From positions 11,144,707 through 11,208,706 of the forward strand of contig NC_044291.2 in NCBI RefSeq assembly GCF_004027225.2: DNA of 64,000 nt, in the 5' to 3' direction. The notes beneath the pieces are model-generated. The model ran no database searches. It saw nothing but the letters and a program-made list of their open reading frames with translations, and was not told the DNA's origin. This DNA comes from Strigops habroptila (taxonomy: Eukaryota; Chordata; Aves; Psittaciformes; Psittacidae). Made by a program: the position numbers and the translations under genes. Positions 10,516 through 21,895 of this stretch are shown in pieces. The first letter of the stretch is position 1, and every line of letters starts with the position of its first letter.

Positions 10516-13344
10516 TCAGAACTACATTCAAAATGGTCTGTAAGAGCCCCAGCTCATGGGTATGGCCGTGGTTTTCCCTCTGCAAACACCACATCTCCTT
10601 CCTGCGAAGGAAGAAGCTGGTCTGAGGTGAAGGCAGCTGCTGGCACCCACCTCTCAATGGGCTCCCTGCAGGCACCACTTTTGCTTTCATTGCAAATAGT
10701 CACCCTGGTTGATGCTGCAGTTTCTGCTGTGCTGCAACCAAATGGAGATCTGCACGATGACTACACCTGCTGATGGGTTTTTTAGGACAAAAGGCCAATT
10801 TCCTGCTATTTTTCCATGACTCAAAGTTTCCAGTCCTGGAATGCCTGCACCAGAAGGACTGTCACCCATCTCCAGGCCTGGAGCATCCCCAGCATTTGCC
10901 ATCCTCCCCATGGATGGTCCGGGGATGGCACCATCCTGCCCCAGTGAAGGCTTTGCCATGGCCATCTGGGGATGCTCCCCTACAGACCCTGCCCAGCACC
11001 CCGCTCCCAGCGAAGCCCTTGGCTCCGGCTCTCTCCCAGCAGAGGTCTGGTTTCTGTCCTGCCGTCTGCTTGTCCTCCCTCACTGCAAACAGTCCCCGTT
11101 TGTTTGGCTCTCACTGCCGGCTGGAGCCGGGGCCGCGTGCCTGGCCCGCGGGTGCACAACGGCTCCTTGTTCACCGCCTCCCTCCCACTCACCCCTCGCC
11201 TGCTTTAGCAATTATCCCAATTAGCCGTGGCCTCTCTTTGCTCCCCGGCTGCTCTGCGCACCCGCATCCCTCCTGCTCTGTGCTGGTGGCACCTCCAGGC
11301 CGGTGGGACGTGGGCACAGGGGTGATGGGTGCCGGCTTCCCAGCCAGGAAACAGATGGGTTGTGGAAAATTGAGGTGTTTGGGATCCATACTGGATCCCA
11401 GGGCTCTCTTCAAACCTCTGTGGGGCTGTGCCTGAGCCTGCAGCTCCCGGGGTGCCAGCCCTGTGCCACTGGCATCTTCCTCTGCTCCTTCAGGTCACCT
11501 TGGTGGTGCTGCCCATCCTGCCCCAGCCACGTAGGGTGCTCCCTTGCCTCACTCCGTGGGAGCATGGGTGCCCCCAGCCAGCCTCCTGCAAGCCATGGCC
11601 CATGTGCCACCACAGCCGCCGTCCTCCCACAGCCACCGGCTCATGTGGTTGAAGTTTCTACCCACTCACGCAGGCCGGGGTGTTGTGGGGACACCTTCCC
11701 TCCTGCCCTCCTGAGCACATGGGGAGCTGCTGGGCCACAGAGCATCCCTGACAGCAGAGCCCAGCAGGAGGAATGAAGTCATTTATTCTTGCACCCCGGC
11801 AGTGGCTTGTGCATCCCCCCAGATCTGAAATCCAGGGTAGGCAAAGCCCCATAGCCTCTCCCCATACCATGGTCCTGAGCCATATCCTTTCCCCATGGCA
11901 TGGTCCTGAGCTATGGCCAGCCCCAGCATGGTCACTGCAGCATAGTGTCAGCATGGGCAGACAGCTCGTGCCTGCTCTCTGCCATCAGCCCCACACTGCA
12001 GCCATGGGGGGACACAGCACCCCAGCAGGGTCACACCAGGCAGGGCAATGGGACTGCCACTGCCGGGATGGCCCCGAGCGCCCTGTCTCTTGCTGACAGC
12101 AGCCCTGGGCTCCTGGGGTTTGATCTTTCCCACTCGAGCAGCCTGTCTGCTCCCATTTGTGTCTGTGGTGCTGCTGAGGGATGCGAGCGCCGGGCTCACA
12201 CAGCCTGGCACGCAGCAGCCCTGGGCAGACAGCCCCTGCGCTGGGGAGGAGCCTCTGCTGGCCCCAATACCCGGGCGTGGGTCAGGGTCCTGCAGAAAGC
12301 CAGGGCCTGGGTGAGCCCTGGAAAGTGAGGGCTCCCCAGAGACCCCTTCTGCCTCGCTGGGGGACAGCCCTCATTGAGCCTGCACCCAAACCTCCACCTT
12401 CTTGCCCATCCACAGGACCACAATGGCTCCAGAGCATCCTAGGGGGTTGCATGGGTGCTCTGCACCCTGCGCAGCTTCCTGTCCCCCTCAAACTACATGT
12501 GTCTGCAGCAGGCAGGGACACGGCTTATGTAGGTACAAGTCTCTCCGGTTACCCCTGTGCTGTCCTGGGGACACAGCACAGTCCCCAGTGGCATCCCAAC
12601 AGCATTCCCAGGAGTCTGGGCATGCTGCATACCCTTCCAGGCTGGAATGCCTGTTTCCACTCCATGGAAAGACCTCACCTCCCCATGCTACACCAGTAGT
12701 GTGACCACTTGCCTCCCCACAGCCTGCATGGGAGCACTGGGATGCAGCAACCTCCTTGATCTCTTTGGTGCCCCTCCAGCCACGGCGCAGGGGTTCCTCT
12801 ATGGAGGACAAGGATGGTCCACGAGTTCCTCCTGTAGCATCCCAGGGCAGCTCCTAGTGCCAAATATATTGGCCAGGCCCTTGACTGACTAGGAATCAGA
12901 GAAAGAAAAGAGGGTATGAAAGCCCCAAGGCCAGATGGTGCTGTCAGCCCCAGGAAACCTCCCCAGCAGCCGCTGCAGCACCCTGAGGGATGCAGCCCCC
13001 TCCCATGGACCCTCTGCCCAGGGCTCTGCAGGGCTGCCAGCTTCTACCACCCAAGGTGATACCATGGAGTTCACAAGCAGCAGGCTGCTGCTTTTCCCCC
13101 AGCTGAAGCTCCCCCACCACACGCTCAGAGCAGGAGACGTGTTAGGTCCTCGTGCTCAAACCACACCAAAGGAGCGTCTGTTCCAGCAGCCCCAGCATGT
13201 GCGGAAGCTGCTGAGCTGCAGGAAACTGCTGCTGAGCTGGAGCGGGAGCTGTGCTGGGGCAGCTCCCAACCATCACCCACACGGCTGCCCAGAGGGTTAC
13301 AGGCACGCAGGGAAAACAAAACCCCCAAGTCAGCCCTCAAATGC

Positions 13345-13875
13345 GTAGAATCACAGACTGGTTTGGGTTGGAAGGGAACTTACAGCTCATTCAGTTCCAA
13401 ACCTCCGCCACGGGCAGGGACACCTTCCGCTAGAGCAGGTTGCTCCAAGCCCCTGTGTCCAACCTGGCCTTGAACACTGCCACGGATGGGGCAGCCACAG
13501 CTTCTCCGGGCACCCTGTGCCAGCGCCTCAGCACCCTCACAGGGAAGAACTTCTGCCTAAGAGCTCATCTCAATCTCCCCTCTGGCAGGTTAAAGCCATT
13601 CCCCTTGGCCTGTCCCTACAGGCCCTTGTCCAAAGCCCCTCTCCAGGTTTCCTGGAGCCCCTTTAGGCACTGGAGCTGCCCTAAGGTCTCCCCTTAAGGA
13701 GCCTTCTCTTCTCCAGGCTGACCCAGCCCAGCTCTCTCAGCCTGGCTCCAGAGCAGAGCCGCTCCAGCCCTCGCAGCATCTCTGTGGCATCCTCTGGACT
13801 TGCTCCAACAGCTCCATGTCCCTCTTGTGTTGTTGCCCCAGAGCTGGATCAGGACTGCAGGGGGGGTCTCACAAC
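13345..13875 (-). repeat. CR1 LINE, 3' fragment
   Basis: About 530 bp in reverse orientation, from the TAGAATCACAGACTGG tail back into the end of the ORF (TCCTCTGGACTTGCTCCAAC). It closely resembles the copies at 16.8, 48.6 and 60.4 kb. Confidence 0.92.
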
Positions 13876-14999
13876 TATTCAGCATTGGTTGCCCAAGCTG
13901 AGCAGAATAGTTGGCAGGAGACCCAGAGGTTGTTGCTGGCTGCTGGAAACAGGGATGGGAGAGCACTTTGTGCCCTCAGGTCCTGCTGGGAGCCCTGGGA
14001 CAGCCACAATGAGACAGCAGGATCCCACCACCTGCGATGAGGCTGTGCTCAGAGCCAGGGGTGGCAGTGGCCTCAAAAAGCTGAAATTCTGCTGCAAAAC
14101 CAAACCTGTGCTTCAGAGCTGCTGCCACAGCCGAGGCAGCACCCAGGGGGCAGAGCAGCAGCTTGGCCACCTCTTCACTCTGGCTAGGATACCCTTGCCC
14201 CGTGCTGACGGGCGTCTTGAAGGGCCATGCAGCCAATGCGCCTCCTCCTCCTCCCTGACCCAGTTTGTGCCTCACTGCTGCATCGAGGCCAGAGCAGCGC
14301 CGGGTTCCAAGTGCTGGCAGCACCCAGCTCTGACAGGGAACCAGCAAAGAACACGCTAAATGTCACCACAATTACATCTGCCCCAGCCCAGCCAGCACCA
14401 GAGCTGCTCCTCCAGCCCTGCGCCCACCCAACCCGGAGGAGAAGGGCTGTGAAGAGAGGCCATATGCCAGCTCTGGTACATGTTCTGGTTTCTACTGAGC
14501 CTCACATCCCTTGGGCTCTGTTAAACCCAGCATCAGCTGGGTGGGAAAGGGGAAGGTTTCTGCAAAGCTGCCACTTCTATTTCTGGGCCACTCTGTCCTG
14601 TTTTGCTTGGGCACAAGGTGTTTTCTAAAGGACATGGGTCTTCCTTGCCCCCTCTCGCCCCTGAAATGTGGCTCTGGATCTTTATGGTCACCCCGTGCCT
14701 GGGCCAGCAGCCCCCGGAGAGCTCCAGCTCGCCCCATCAGCCCCTGGTAGCATGGCAGGACCAGGAGTGAGTTTCTGGTCTGACAGGTGCTGTGGGGTCA
14801 CCAGCAAGACGTGAAATCCTCCTTGCCTTGGGAGTCCCTGGGGCTGTGCATACACAGGGCTGGGGGAGATGCAGCCCCCAGATGAAGGGGTCTCTGATGG
14901 GAGTGGGGGACCCCACCTGCCCTGCAGGGACTGTGGTTGGTCCCACTCCCATAGGGCAGTCCAGCCCCAGCTCAAAGCATGGCCAGTTAATTGCTCTGG

Positions 15000-15185
15000 A
15001 TCTTACGCAGGACGGCTTTGAACATCTCTAAGGCTGGAGATCCCACAACCTCTCTGATCCCCCATCCAGTGTTTGACCCTCAAAGTGAAAAAGCTTTTCC
15101 CTATGTAACTATAGGGAAAAATAGCTGGAATTTCCCATGTCCTGGCTTGTGGCTATTGATCCTCATCATCCCTCCCTCCTCCCAT
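15000..15185 (-). repeat. Old CR1 LINE fragment
   Basis: Without a preserved tail, the stretch GGCTGGAGATCCCACAACCT, then GTGTTTGACCCTC and TTTTCCCTATGT, follows the order of an older CR1 subfamily 3' UTR in reverse. It is strongly diverged. Confidence 0.65.
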
Positions 15186-15567
15186 GAGATAACTATGGAG
15201 ACCAATACGTTTTCCATGAGTGTTCTTTTCTGACAGCAGAGCAACCCCAGGTCTGCAGCAGGGAGCTGGTGGGGAGGAGAATGAAGGTCACCACACTGGA
15301 GGAGAGAGGAGATGGTCTCTGCTCCTGCTGCCTTGATCTCCCCCAGCCCATGTGCATCCCTCCTCCTCCTCCCTGTCCTCCTGCCCTCAGGGCAGCACCA
15401 GCAAGGTGGGCACCCACTTCACACCAAGGGCTCCCTGCAGTGGCCACGGGATTAATCACTAAACTGAATGAATAGTAAGAATAATGATTATACCCCTTGG
15501 GATCTGTTTGGGCTCTTGGAACATCCATAACCTTCAAGCTAGGCAGACTAGTGCGCATGTAGGTCTG

Positions 15568-15798
15568 TCATGCCATGGAGCATAATTCCCATAGTCTCAA
15601 GGTTTGTGTATGGTAGCACATGGAAGAACCACAGGCTTTAGACATTTTTGAAGATCTTCTGAGCACCATTTTTCTCATGGAGGAGTCTCTGTAGAGGGCT
15701 GCAAGCCTAGAAACGACCACATCCAAACCCCCGTCAGTGCGCTGGGACTTGACTGCAAGAGCATCAATGGTCAGGACCTCACCGCCACCAACCCACAC
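15568..15798 (-). pseudogene. Protein-like patch, possible decayed retrocopy
   Basis: An open frame of 76 codons on the minus strand contains VGGGEVLTIDALAVKSQ and then LYRDSS. The first part resembles the GGKILTFDQLALDS stretch of ribosomal protein L18, but the match is short and fades. A decayed processed copy is possible, as is chance. There is no start context, no splice sites and no clear poly(A) tract. Confidence 0.25.
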
Positions 15799-16791
15799 AC
15801 TGCTGCTGATTCAAACAGCAACCAGAGGAACCAGCTCTGCAGCAGCTGGTTGCATCCTTAAGCAACCAGCTGGCAACAAGTGATTCTGCTGGTTTCTTGG
15901 CAGATTTTTAAAGAGCATCCTTCCTGCAAAGTGGTGTTTGCTCTGCCTGGGCAAGCTGCACATCCCCGGAGCTGCAGACAGCTCCTGTAATGGGTTTGGT
16001 GGAGCTGCATGGAGATAACGTGGTGTGAGAGTTGTCCTGCTTTCCTCTTCTGCTGGTGTCTGCACTGGGCTCTTGTGGGGGCTGATGCCACCTGAGCCAG
16101 GCCTGGAGGGTCTCAGCTTTGGGAGGGTGGTGATCCTGGCATGTGGGGTCCTTTCTCCTGGTGCTTCAGGAAGGAGACACAATCCCGAGGGGATGGAGCA
16201 TGGAACGGTGGAGCATTGAGGATGAAAGGACTTGATGTGGAGCATGGGTACCACGTCCCCATCTCTGCCAGCCATGCTGGGCTGGGTCACCCTCTGGTGT
16301 CACAGGTGCCTGGCCCGCTATGGACCTGCTGGTGAAGCTGCTCTGTGAAATGCTGAAGATGAGCTCATTTTTTGGTGGGTGAATTCTCTGTGTGCTGAGT
16401 GATTCACCAGCACAAAACATGAGCATGACAAAAGCCGGGCTGGATTGTGGAAAGAGCTGGTGATGTGTGCAGGACCTGGTCAAACGAACTCTGCAATGGG
16501 AGCAGCGAGCAGTAAATAGGGGTGTTGTGAGTCACCCAGATACTGCTGCCAGAAGCATGGACAGCGGAGTGCGATGCCAGTTGTGCTGAAGCACCAAGAG
16601 AGGAAGGAAACATCCTGTGAGAACGGGTCCTGCTCCGCAGATGTTATAAATCCAGAAAAGCAGTAAAGTCCTGAGTGTGCTCAATGACCGAGCTGATGGT
16701 GGCTGATGCAGATGATGAGGAAGAAATTTAGGGTCAAATTATCTTCTGGCATCACCATTCATCTGAGTGGAGTTGCAGCAAGGACTGGCTG

Positions 16792-17325
16792 TAGAATCAT
16801 AGAATCACAGACTGGTTTGGGTTGAAGGGACCTCAAAGCTCATCCAGTTCCAAACCCCTGCCACAGGCAGGGACACCTTCCACTAGAGCAGGTTGCTCCA
16901 AGCCCCTCTGTCCAACCTGGCCTTGAACACTGCCAGGGATGGGGCAGCCACAGCTTCTCTGGGCACCCTGTGCCAGCGCCTCAGCACCCTCACAGGGAAG
17001 AACTTCTGCCTAAGAGCTCATCTCAATCTCCCCTCTGGCAGGTTAAAGCCATTCCTCCTTGTCCTGTCCCTACAGGCCCTTGTCCAAAGCCCCTCTCCAG
17101 GTTTCCTGGAGCCCCTTTAGGCACTGGAGCTGCTCTAAGGTCTCCCCTTCAGGAGCCTTCTCTTCTCCAGGCTGCCCCAGCCCAGCTCTCTCAGCCTGGC
17201 TCCAGAGCAGAGCTGCTCCAGCCCTCGCAGCAGCTCCATGGCCTCCTCTGGACTTGCTCCAACAGCTCCACGTCCCTCTTGTGCTGTTGCCCCAGAGCTG
17301 GATGCAGGCCTGCAGGGGGGTCACC
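16792..17325 (-). repeat. CR1 LINE, 3' fragment
   Basis: About 530 bp in reverse orientation, starting with the tail TAGAATCATAGAATCACAGA. It is nearly collinear with the copy at 13.3 kb and reaches the ORF end (GTTGCCCCAGAGCTGGATGC). Confidence 0.92.
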
Positions 17326-17499
17326 CATGCTCCAGGCAATGATGCTAAATATCTCACCAGTTGCCTGGCCTGGAAGAGATGGCCAAACCCACCAGGGCCC
17401 AGGTACCCCAAGGAACCAGGGCTGGACTGTCCCTGGAGTGTGGCTCCCCCCCCAGGGACTTTGCAGCTTCACCCACCAGCTGCCTCCGCCTGGAAATCC

Positions 17500-17960
17500 A
17501 TCCTCCCTGTTGACAAGATTAGCAGTGGTATTTTTAATCTTTCAGTTCCTGTCGCTGGATTAGGGATTTGGTAACGACTTTGCCTCTAGTTCCTCTAATT
17601 GTAATTCTTTGATCTGCTCACCTGCCGCAAGCAGTGTGAGGCTGCTGCTGTCTGGCACCCTAACAGTGTCAACCAGGGATTCCCTTAATCCTCCCCATCC
17701 TCCCTGGGTCAGGTTTTGCTTACTTCCCTGCTAACGCTCCTGGGTGCAGATAGGAAGAACCAATATATTATGCTTGAACTCACAGAGCAAAGGAAATTGC
17801 AGGAAGTGAGTGAGCACGGGCCATTTTCTGTTATTAATTCACAGGCATCCCTGTGCTGACCCAGCTGCACGGTGTCATTGTGCTGCTCTGCCCTGAGTTA
17901 AGCAACAGCTCTATTTAAAAATAATCATAAATTATATCAGGCATCTTTTCTGCTGAACAA
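17500..17960. promoter_or_regulatory. AT-richer island, candidate enhancer upstream of RNF208
   Basis: In otherwise GC-rich DNA this stretch turns AT-rich. It carries clusters of homeobox-type cores (CTAATTGTAATTC, TTATTAATTC) and a MEF2-like TTTAAAAATAATC. It contains no CR1 and no long open frame and lies about 1.2-1.6 kb before the RNF208 CpG island. Function is inferred from composition and motif density only. Confidence 0.3.
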
Positions 17961-18261
17961 GAGTGTTTGTGTCCAGACACTGGGGACCTTCATGGTGCCC
18001 CAATGGCTCTGTTCGGCTCTGTTTTGTGTGCTCAATGGTGGCATTGGGCACTCCCCATCCCAGCACAGCAGCACTTCTCAGCCTCTCCTCCACCTACCTA
18101 GGTACCTGTGCAGCACCTGCAGCCCGAGCCAAGGCCGGGACTTCTTTTTCTCCTAGAGCTTGTGTTAGTCTTTATGGGGTCCTTGGTGTCAAGTGCCACT
18201 GGTTAAGTCTTGTGCAAGAGAAGCTTTGGCCCCAGGTTTTTGTTCCAGTGTGTGAGTGCTC

Positions 18262-18547
18262 AAGAAGACTTGAGGAGCTAGTCCAGAGAAGGCCATGAAG
18301 ATGCTCCAAGGGCTGGAGCACTTTAGGCAGAAGCTCTTCCCTGTGAGGGTGCTGAGGCGCTGGCACAGGGTGCCCAGAGAAGCTGTGGCTGCCCCATCCC
18401 TGGCAGTGTTCAAGGCCAGGTTGGACACAGGGGCTTGGAGCAACCTGCTCTAGTGGAAGGTGTCCCTGCCCGTGGCAGGGCATTGGAACTGGATGAGCTT
18501 TGAGGTCCCTTCCAACACAAACCATTCTATGATTCTATGATTTTATG
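18262..18547 (+). repeat. CR1 LINE with internal deletion
   Basis: The ORF-end segment (GAGCTAGTCCAGAGAAGGCC) jumps directly to the UTR (TTTAGGCAGAAGCTCTTCCC), skipping about 250 bp present in full copies. It ends in ATTCTATGATTCTATGATTT. Confidence 0.88.
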
Positions 18548-19079
18548 AAATACAGACCAGGAGTCACCATCCCGGGGTACGATGTGGGGTGTCTCAGCCT
18601 TTAGGCTCATGTCCGTGAAGGTTCTCAAACCAGGAAGCCCATGGCAATGCAGGATGCTCCCGCTTTTGTGCTCTCCGGGAACGTGACAGCACTGCTGGGA
18701 CCCAGTGGTGTTGTGACCCCACACACACACCATGCTGAGCCTACTCCCTGGAGCTCAGCAGGGATTGGGATGCTTGGTCAGGTTTTGACCTCAGGATGGG
18801 GGGAGCCCCTCTGCTCTGCTCCCACAGGAGTGGCTGTGGGTCAGGCTCAGACCTGGATGTGGGTTAGGGGTCTTTTGGGACACGGGGGATTCAGCAGCAA
18901 GAAAAAGTGGTGCTTGGGGGGAGGGTGGGGGTATCCCTGGTAGTGCAGCCTTTCCCCAGCCCCAAAAGCTTTGGGGGATGCTGGTGGGGGGGCCTCTTTC
19001 CCCCTACCCCACGCTCCCTGGTGCTGACCCCCAGCCGCTGCCCCCGGAGCAGCATCGCCCATCGCCCCCCGCTCCCAGC

Positions 19080-19919
19080 CCGCACCGCGGAGCCATTTCC
19101 AGCGGCGGCGGCAGCTGCTGAGTCACTGCGGGCCCCGCGGACCCCGCGCGGGGACCCGGCCGGGGGGTGCGGGGGGGAGCGGCGGGGAGCGGAGCGGGGC
19201 GGGGGTGCGGGGCGGGGTGCGGGTGCGGGGCGGCGGGCCCGGCGCTGCTGAGCGAGGGAAATGTGAGCCGGCTGCACCACTGCGGCGGCACTGCGGGAGC
19301 CGGCGGCAGCGGAGCGGGAGCGCGCAGGCAGCGCCCGCGCCCGCCGAGCCCCGGGGACAGCGGGGACGGAGCCCGCCCGCCCGGCGGCACCTGCCAGAGA
19401 GGAAAGCGGGGTCCGCACGCTGCAGCCCACCCTCCCCGTCCCCGGACGGTAGCAGTGTTGCATCAGCCCCGAGCGGAGCGGCGGCTCCGCGGCCGGAGGA
19501 GGCGGCGGGAGCCGGGGAAGGGAGAGCGGAGCCCGGGCCGGGCGGGAGGTGCCTACCCAGCGCTACCTGCCGCCTCCCCCCCGCTCCCGCAGCGCGTCCC
19601 CGCGGAGCATCCGGAGCCGGCGGGAGCCCGGCGCCGCCAGCGCTGCCTTTGTGCCCGGTACCGGACCCCCCCGCGCCGCCGGGGAGGCTGCTGGAGGAGG
19701 CTGCGCGGCCGTGGGAAGCTGCGCCGGGAGCCACGGGAGCAGCGGTGGAGACCCGTGGGCATCCTCGGGGAGCAGCGCCTGCATCCTTCTGCCTTTCAGA
19801 TAACCTTTAGCTGCTTGGGCCTCTGAACCTCTGCCGGGGACGGAGCGGGGGTCTGGAGGCTAAACTGGGGGCACGGCGGCCCCAGGACCCCCCGTCTGGG
19901 GCACGGCGGGGCAATGCAG
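19080..19919 (+). promoter_or_regulatory. RNF208: CpG-island promoter and probable first exon of RNF208
   Basis: This is the most CpG-dense block in the window, with many GC boxes and no TATA box. It ends with a strong donor, AATGCAG|GTAACG, at 19919/19920, which fits an untranslated first exon. The transcription start cannot be placed from sequence. It is assigned to RNF208 because that is the next plus-strand gene. Confidence 0.55.
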
Positions 19920-21215
19920 GTAACGACTGTCAGCCAACGGTGCTTTTGGCCGGGGCTGCCCCGGGGGGCATCACCCTGCGGGCGCGCAGGCGCGGGAGTG
20001 AGGCCGTGTGCGGGTGTGCGGGACTGCACATGTGTGTGCACCACTGGGCCGAGCGTGGGGCTGCGGGCTGCAAGGGGGTGCTGTGTCGTTTGGGCTGCTG
20101 GGGAGGGCTGTGTCCCCGCAGGGGTGATGGTAGCGTGGGGTACGTTGGGGGTCTGCACCGGGGCTGTGCATGAAGGGGTGTGATGGTGCGAGCGTGGAAG
20201 TGCAGTGGTTGTGCACAGAGATTACCGTGCCCATCGTCGGTGCACTGCGGGTGAGTGTCTGCGAGAGACCTGCGGGCAGAGAGCGGGGCGGGGGGTGGGG
20301 TTGGTTTGAGCTGCTCGTGGGGTGCGGGTGCAGGATGTGGGGTGCAAGGTGTGGGGGATGCAGGACGCGAGGACTCCCTCCGCAGGGATGCTTGCAGGAC
20401 CCCAGTGCTGCTGGGGCATGGCCCCCAGGACACCCACGCTGGGGTCGGGCAGGGATCCAGACCCCCATGGTGCTCAGACATCCAGGGCTGACCCCCCCAT
20501 GGCCTCTCGCCATCCCCAAGGGCTGCTGCTGCAAGCAGATGGCCCCCTCGGGCCCCCTCCATCAGGCCTGGCAGGGCTCGGCAGGAGCAGGCATCCCTCT
20601 AACAGGATTTGTGGCGTGATGGAGGAGAGCGAGCGCCTTCGCCCTTCTCAGAGGAGAGACAGGCTGTCGCCGGGGCTGCTGAGGCAGAAAATGGCCACGG
20701 GTTGGCTGCCTGCCCCCCATCTCCTGCCCCCAAATGCGGCCTGTCCTCTCCAGCAGCCCCGGGACAAGGGCAGGGAGCTGGGAAGGGGGAGAGGAAGCTG
20801 GAGGGAGGGATAATAGCAGGGACAGATCAGGAGCAAGCGATGGAGGTAAAAATAGATCCACTGAGCAGAGGAGGGGCTAAACGTGAGAGAAAACCCTGAG
20901 CAGAGGCAGGTCGGGGGGGAGCCCCCCCCGGAGGGGCCCTGCATGCCAGCAGGGTGCAGGGTGACTATCCCTCCTGCCCCAGGGCAGAGGGGGGACCCGG
21001 GACCCCGCACTTGGGGCCTCTGAGGAGATGCCTGGGGGAAATTCCTGCCTGCTCCCACTTCCGCCAGCCCAAACATGCGGGTGGATGGACAGGACCTGCA
21101 GGGAGCAATTGCCAAATTGCCGGGATGCAGGCAGGCATGCATCCCAAGGGAGCGCTGGCAGCCGGAAGATCCCTGAAGAGCCTTGGATCCAACCCCCTCT
21201 CACTTTCATTTCCAG

Positions 21216-21269
21216 CGAGCAGGAAGCTGAGCTGGGCCCAGAGACGGAGGGGACAAGGCAGCAGTGCAG
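21216..21269 (+). other. RNF208: Probable internal non-coding exon of RNF208
   Basis: A pyrimidine-rich acceptor (TCACTTTCATTTCCAG) precedes 21216 and a near-consensus donor (GTGCAG|GTGAGC) follows 21269. Together they frame a 54-bp exon between the CpG island and the coding exon. It has no ATG. Confidence 0.4.
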
Positions 21270-21417
21270 GTGAGCTGCCCCCCAGCGCGGGATGCTCCCA
21301 GAGCCCCTGCCCCACGGGACCTGCCAGTGAGGGCAAGCGGGAGAGCCGGGAAGTCAGAGCAAAGGAATTTGCAAACACATTCTTCAGCACCACGAGGATC
21401 CCACGGCGCATAAACAG

Positions 21418-21426
21418 GTATAAAGG
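21418..21426 (+). promoter_or_regulatory. TATA-like box, possible alternative RNF208 promoter
   Basis: GTATAAAGG stands in a GC-rich setting about 480 bp before the RNF208 ATG. It could drive a shorter transcript. No initiator is proven. Confidence 0.25.
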
Positions 21427-21801
21427 CCCAGTGGAGGCGGGGGCCAGGGCGAGGCGGGGGCTGCCTCCGGTTCCTGCGAGGCGCCCCCCGGACTCACCTG
21501 CCCTGTGCAGCGCTTGGCGCCACGGACCCAAATTTAGTGTTCCCAACTGCAGCTGATCCGGCGTGGGAAGTGCCAGTGGAGGCAAAGCGGAGGCTGCCGA
21601 GTGACGGCCAATGTCATATTAACATCCCGGCGAGGCGCTGTGGGGAGCCGACGCTTTGATCGCCTGCCCAAGAGCATCCTCCAGGGCAGGCAGGATGCTG
21701 CTGTAAGCCCTGCCTGCCCCTGCCCACCCCGGCCTCGCACCCTCAGGGCTGGCCGGAGAAGAGGGGCGCAGGGCCCGCTGGCACTGCCCCTCATCCCCAG
21801 G

Positions 21802-21891
21802 ATGCTCTCCCGCACCAGTGGCTGCTCCCTGTGCTCCTGCTCCGCAGCCAGACCGAGATTGAAAGCTCAGCAGGCTGCCGGCATGTTTTAG
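21802..21891 (+). other. Upstream ORF before RNF208
   Basis: A 29-codon frame begins at ATG 21802, right after a good acceptor (CCTCATCCCCAG|GATG). It stops at 21891, four bases before the RNF208 ATG and in another frame. If the proposed acceptor is used, this would be a uORF in the mature 5' UTR. Confidence 0.35.
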
Positions 21892-21895
21892 CCTC

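Larger units (their letters stand above)
5850..19050. other. Intergenic interval between CYSRT1 and the RNF208 promoter
   Basis: No protein-coding gene is recognised in these 13 kb. The interval holds CR1 copies (listed separately), a short tandem repeat at 8.4 kb, a degraded protein-like patch at 15.6-15.8 kb, and two AT-richer, homeobox-site-bearing islands at about 11.1 and 17.5-17.95 kb. The many open frames are GC-driven or lie inside CR1. Confidence 0.5.
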
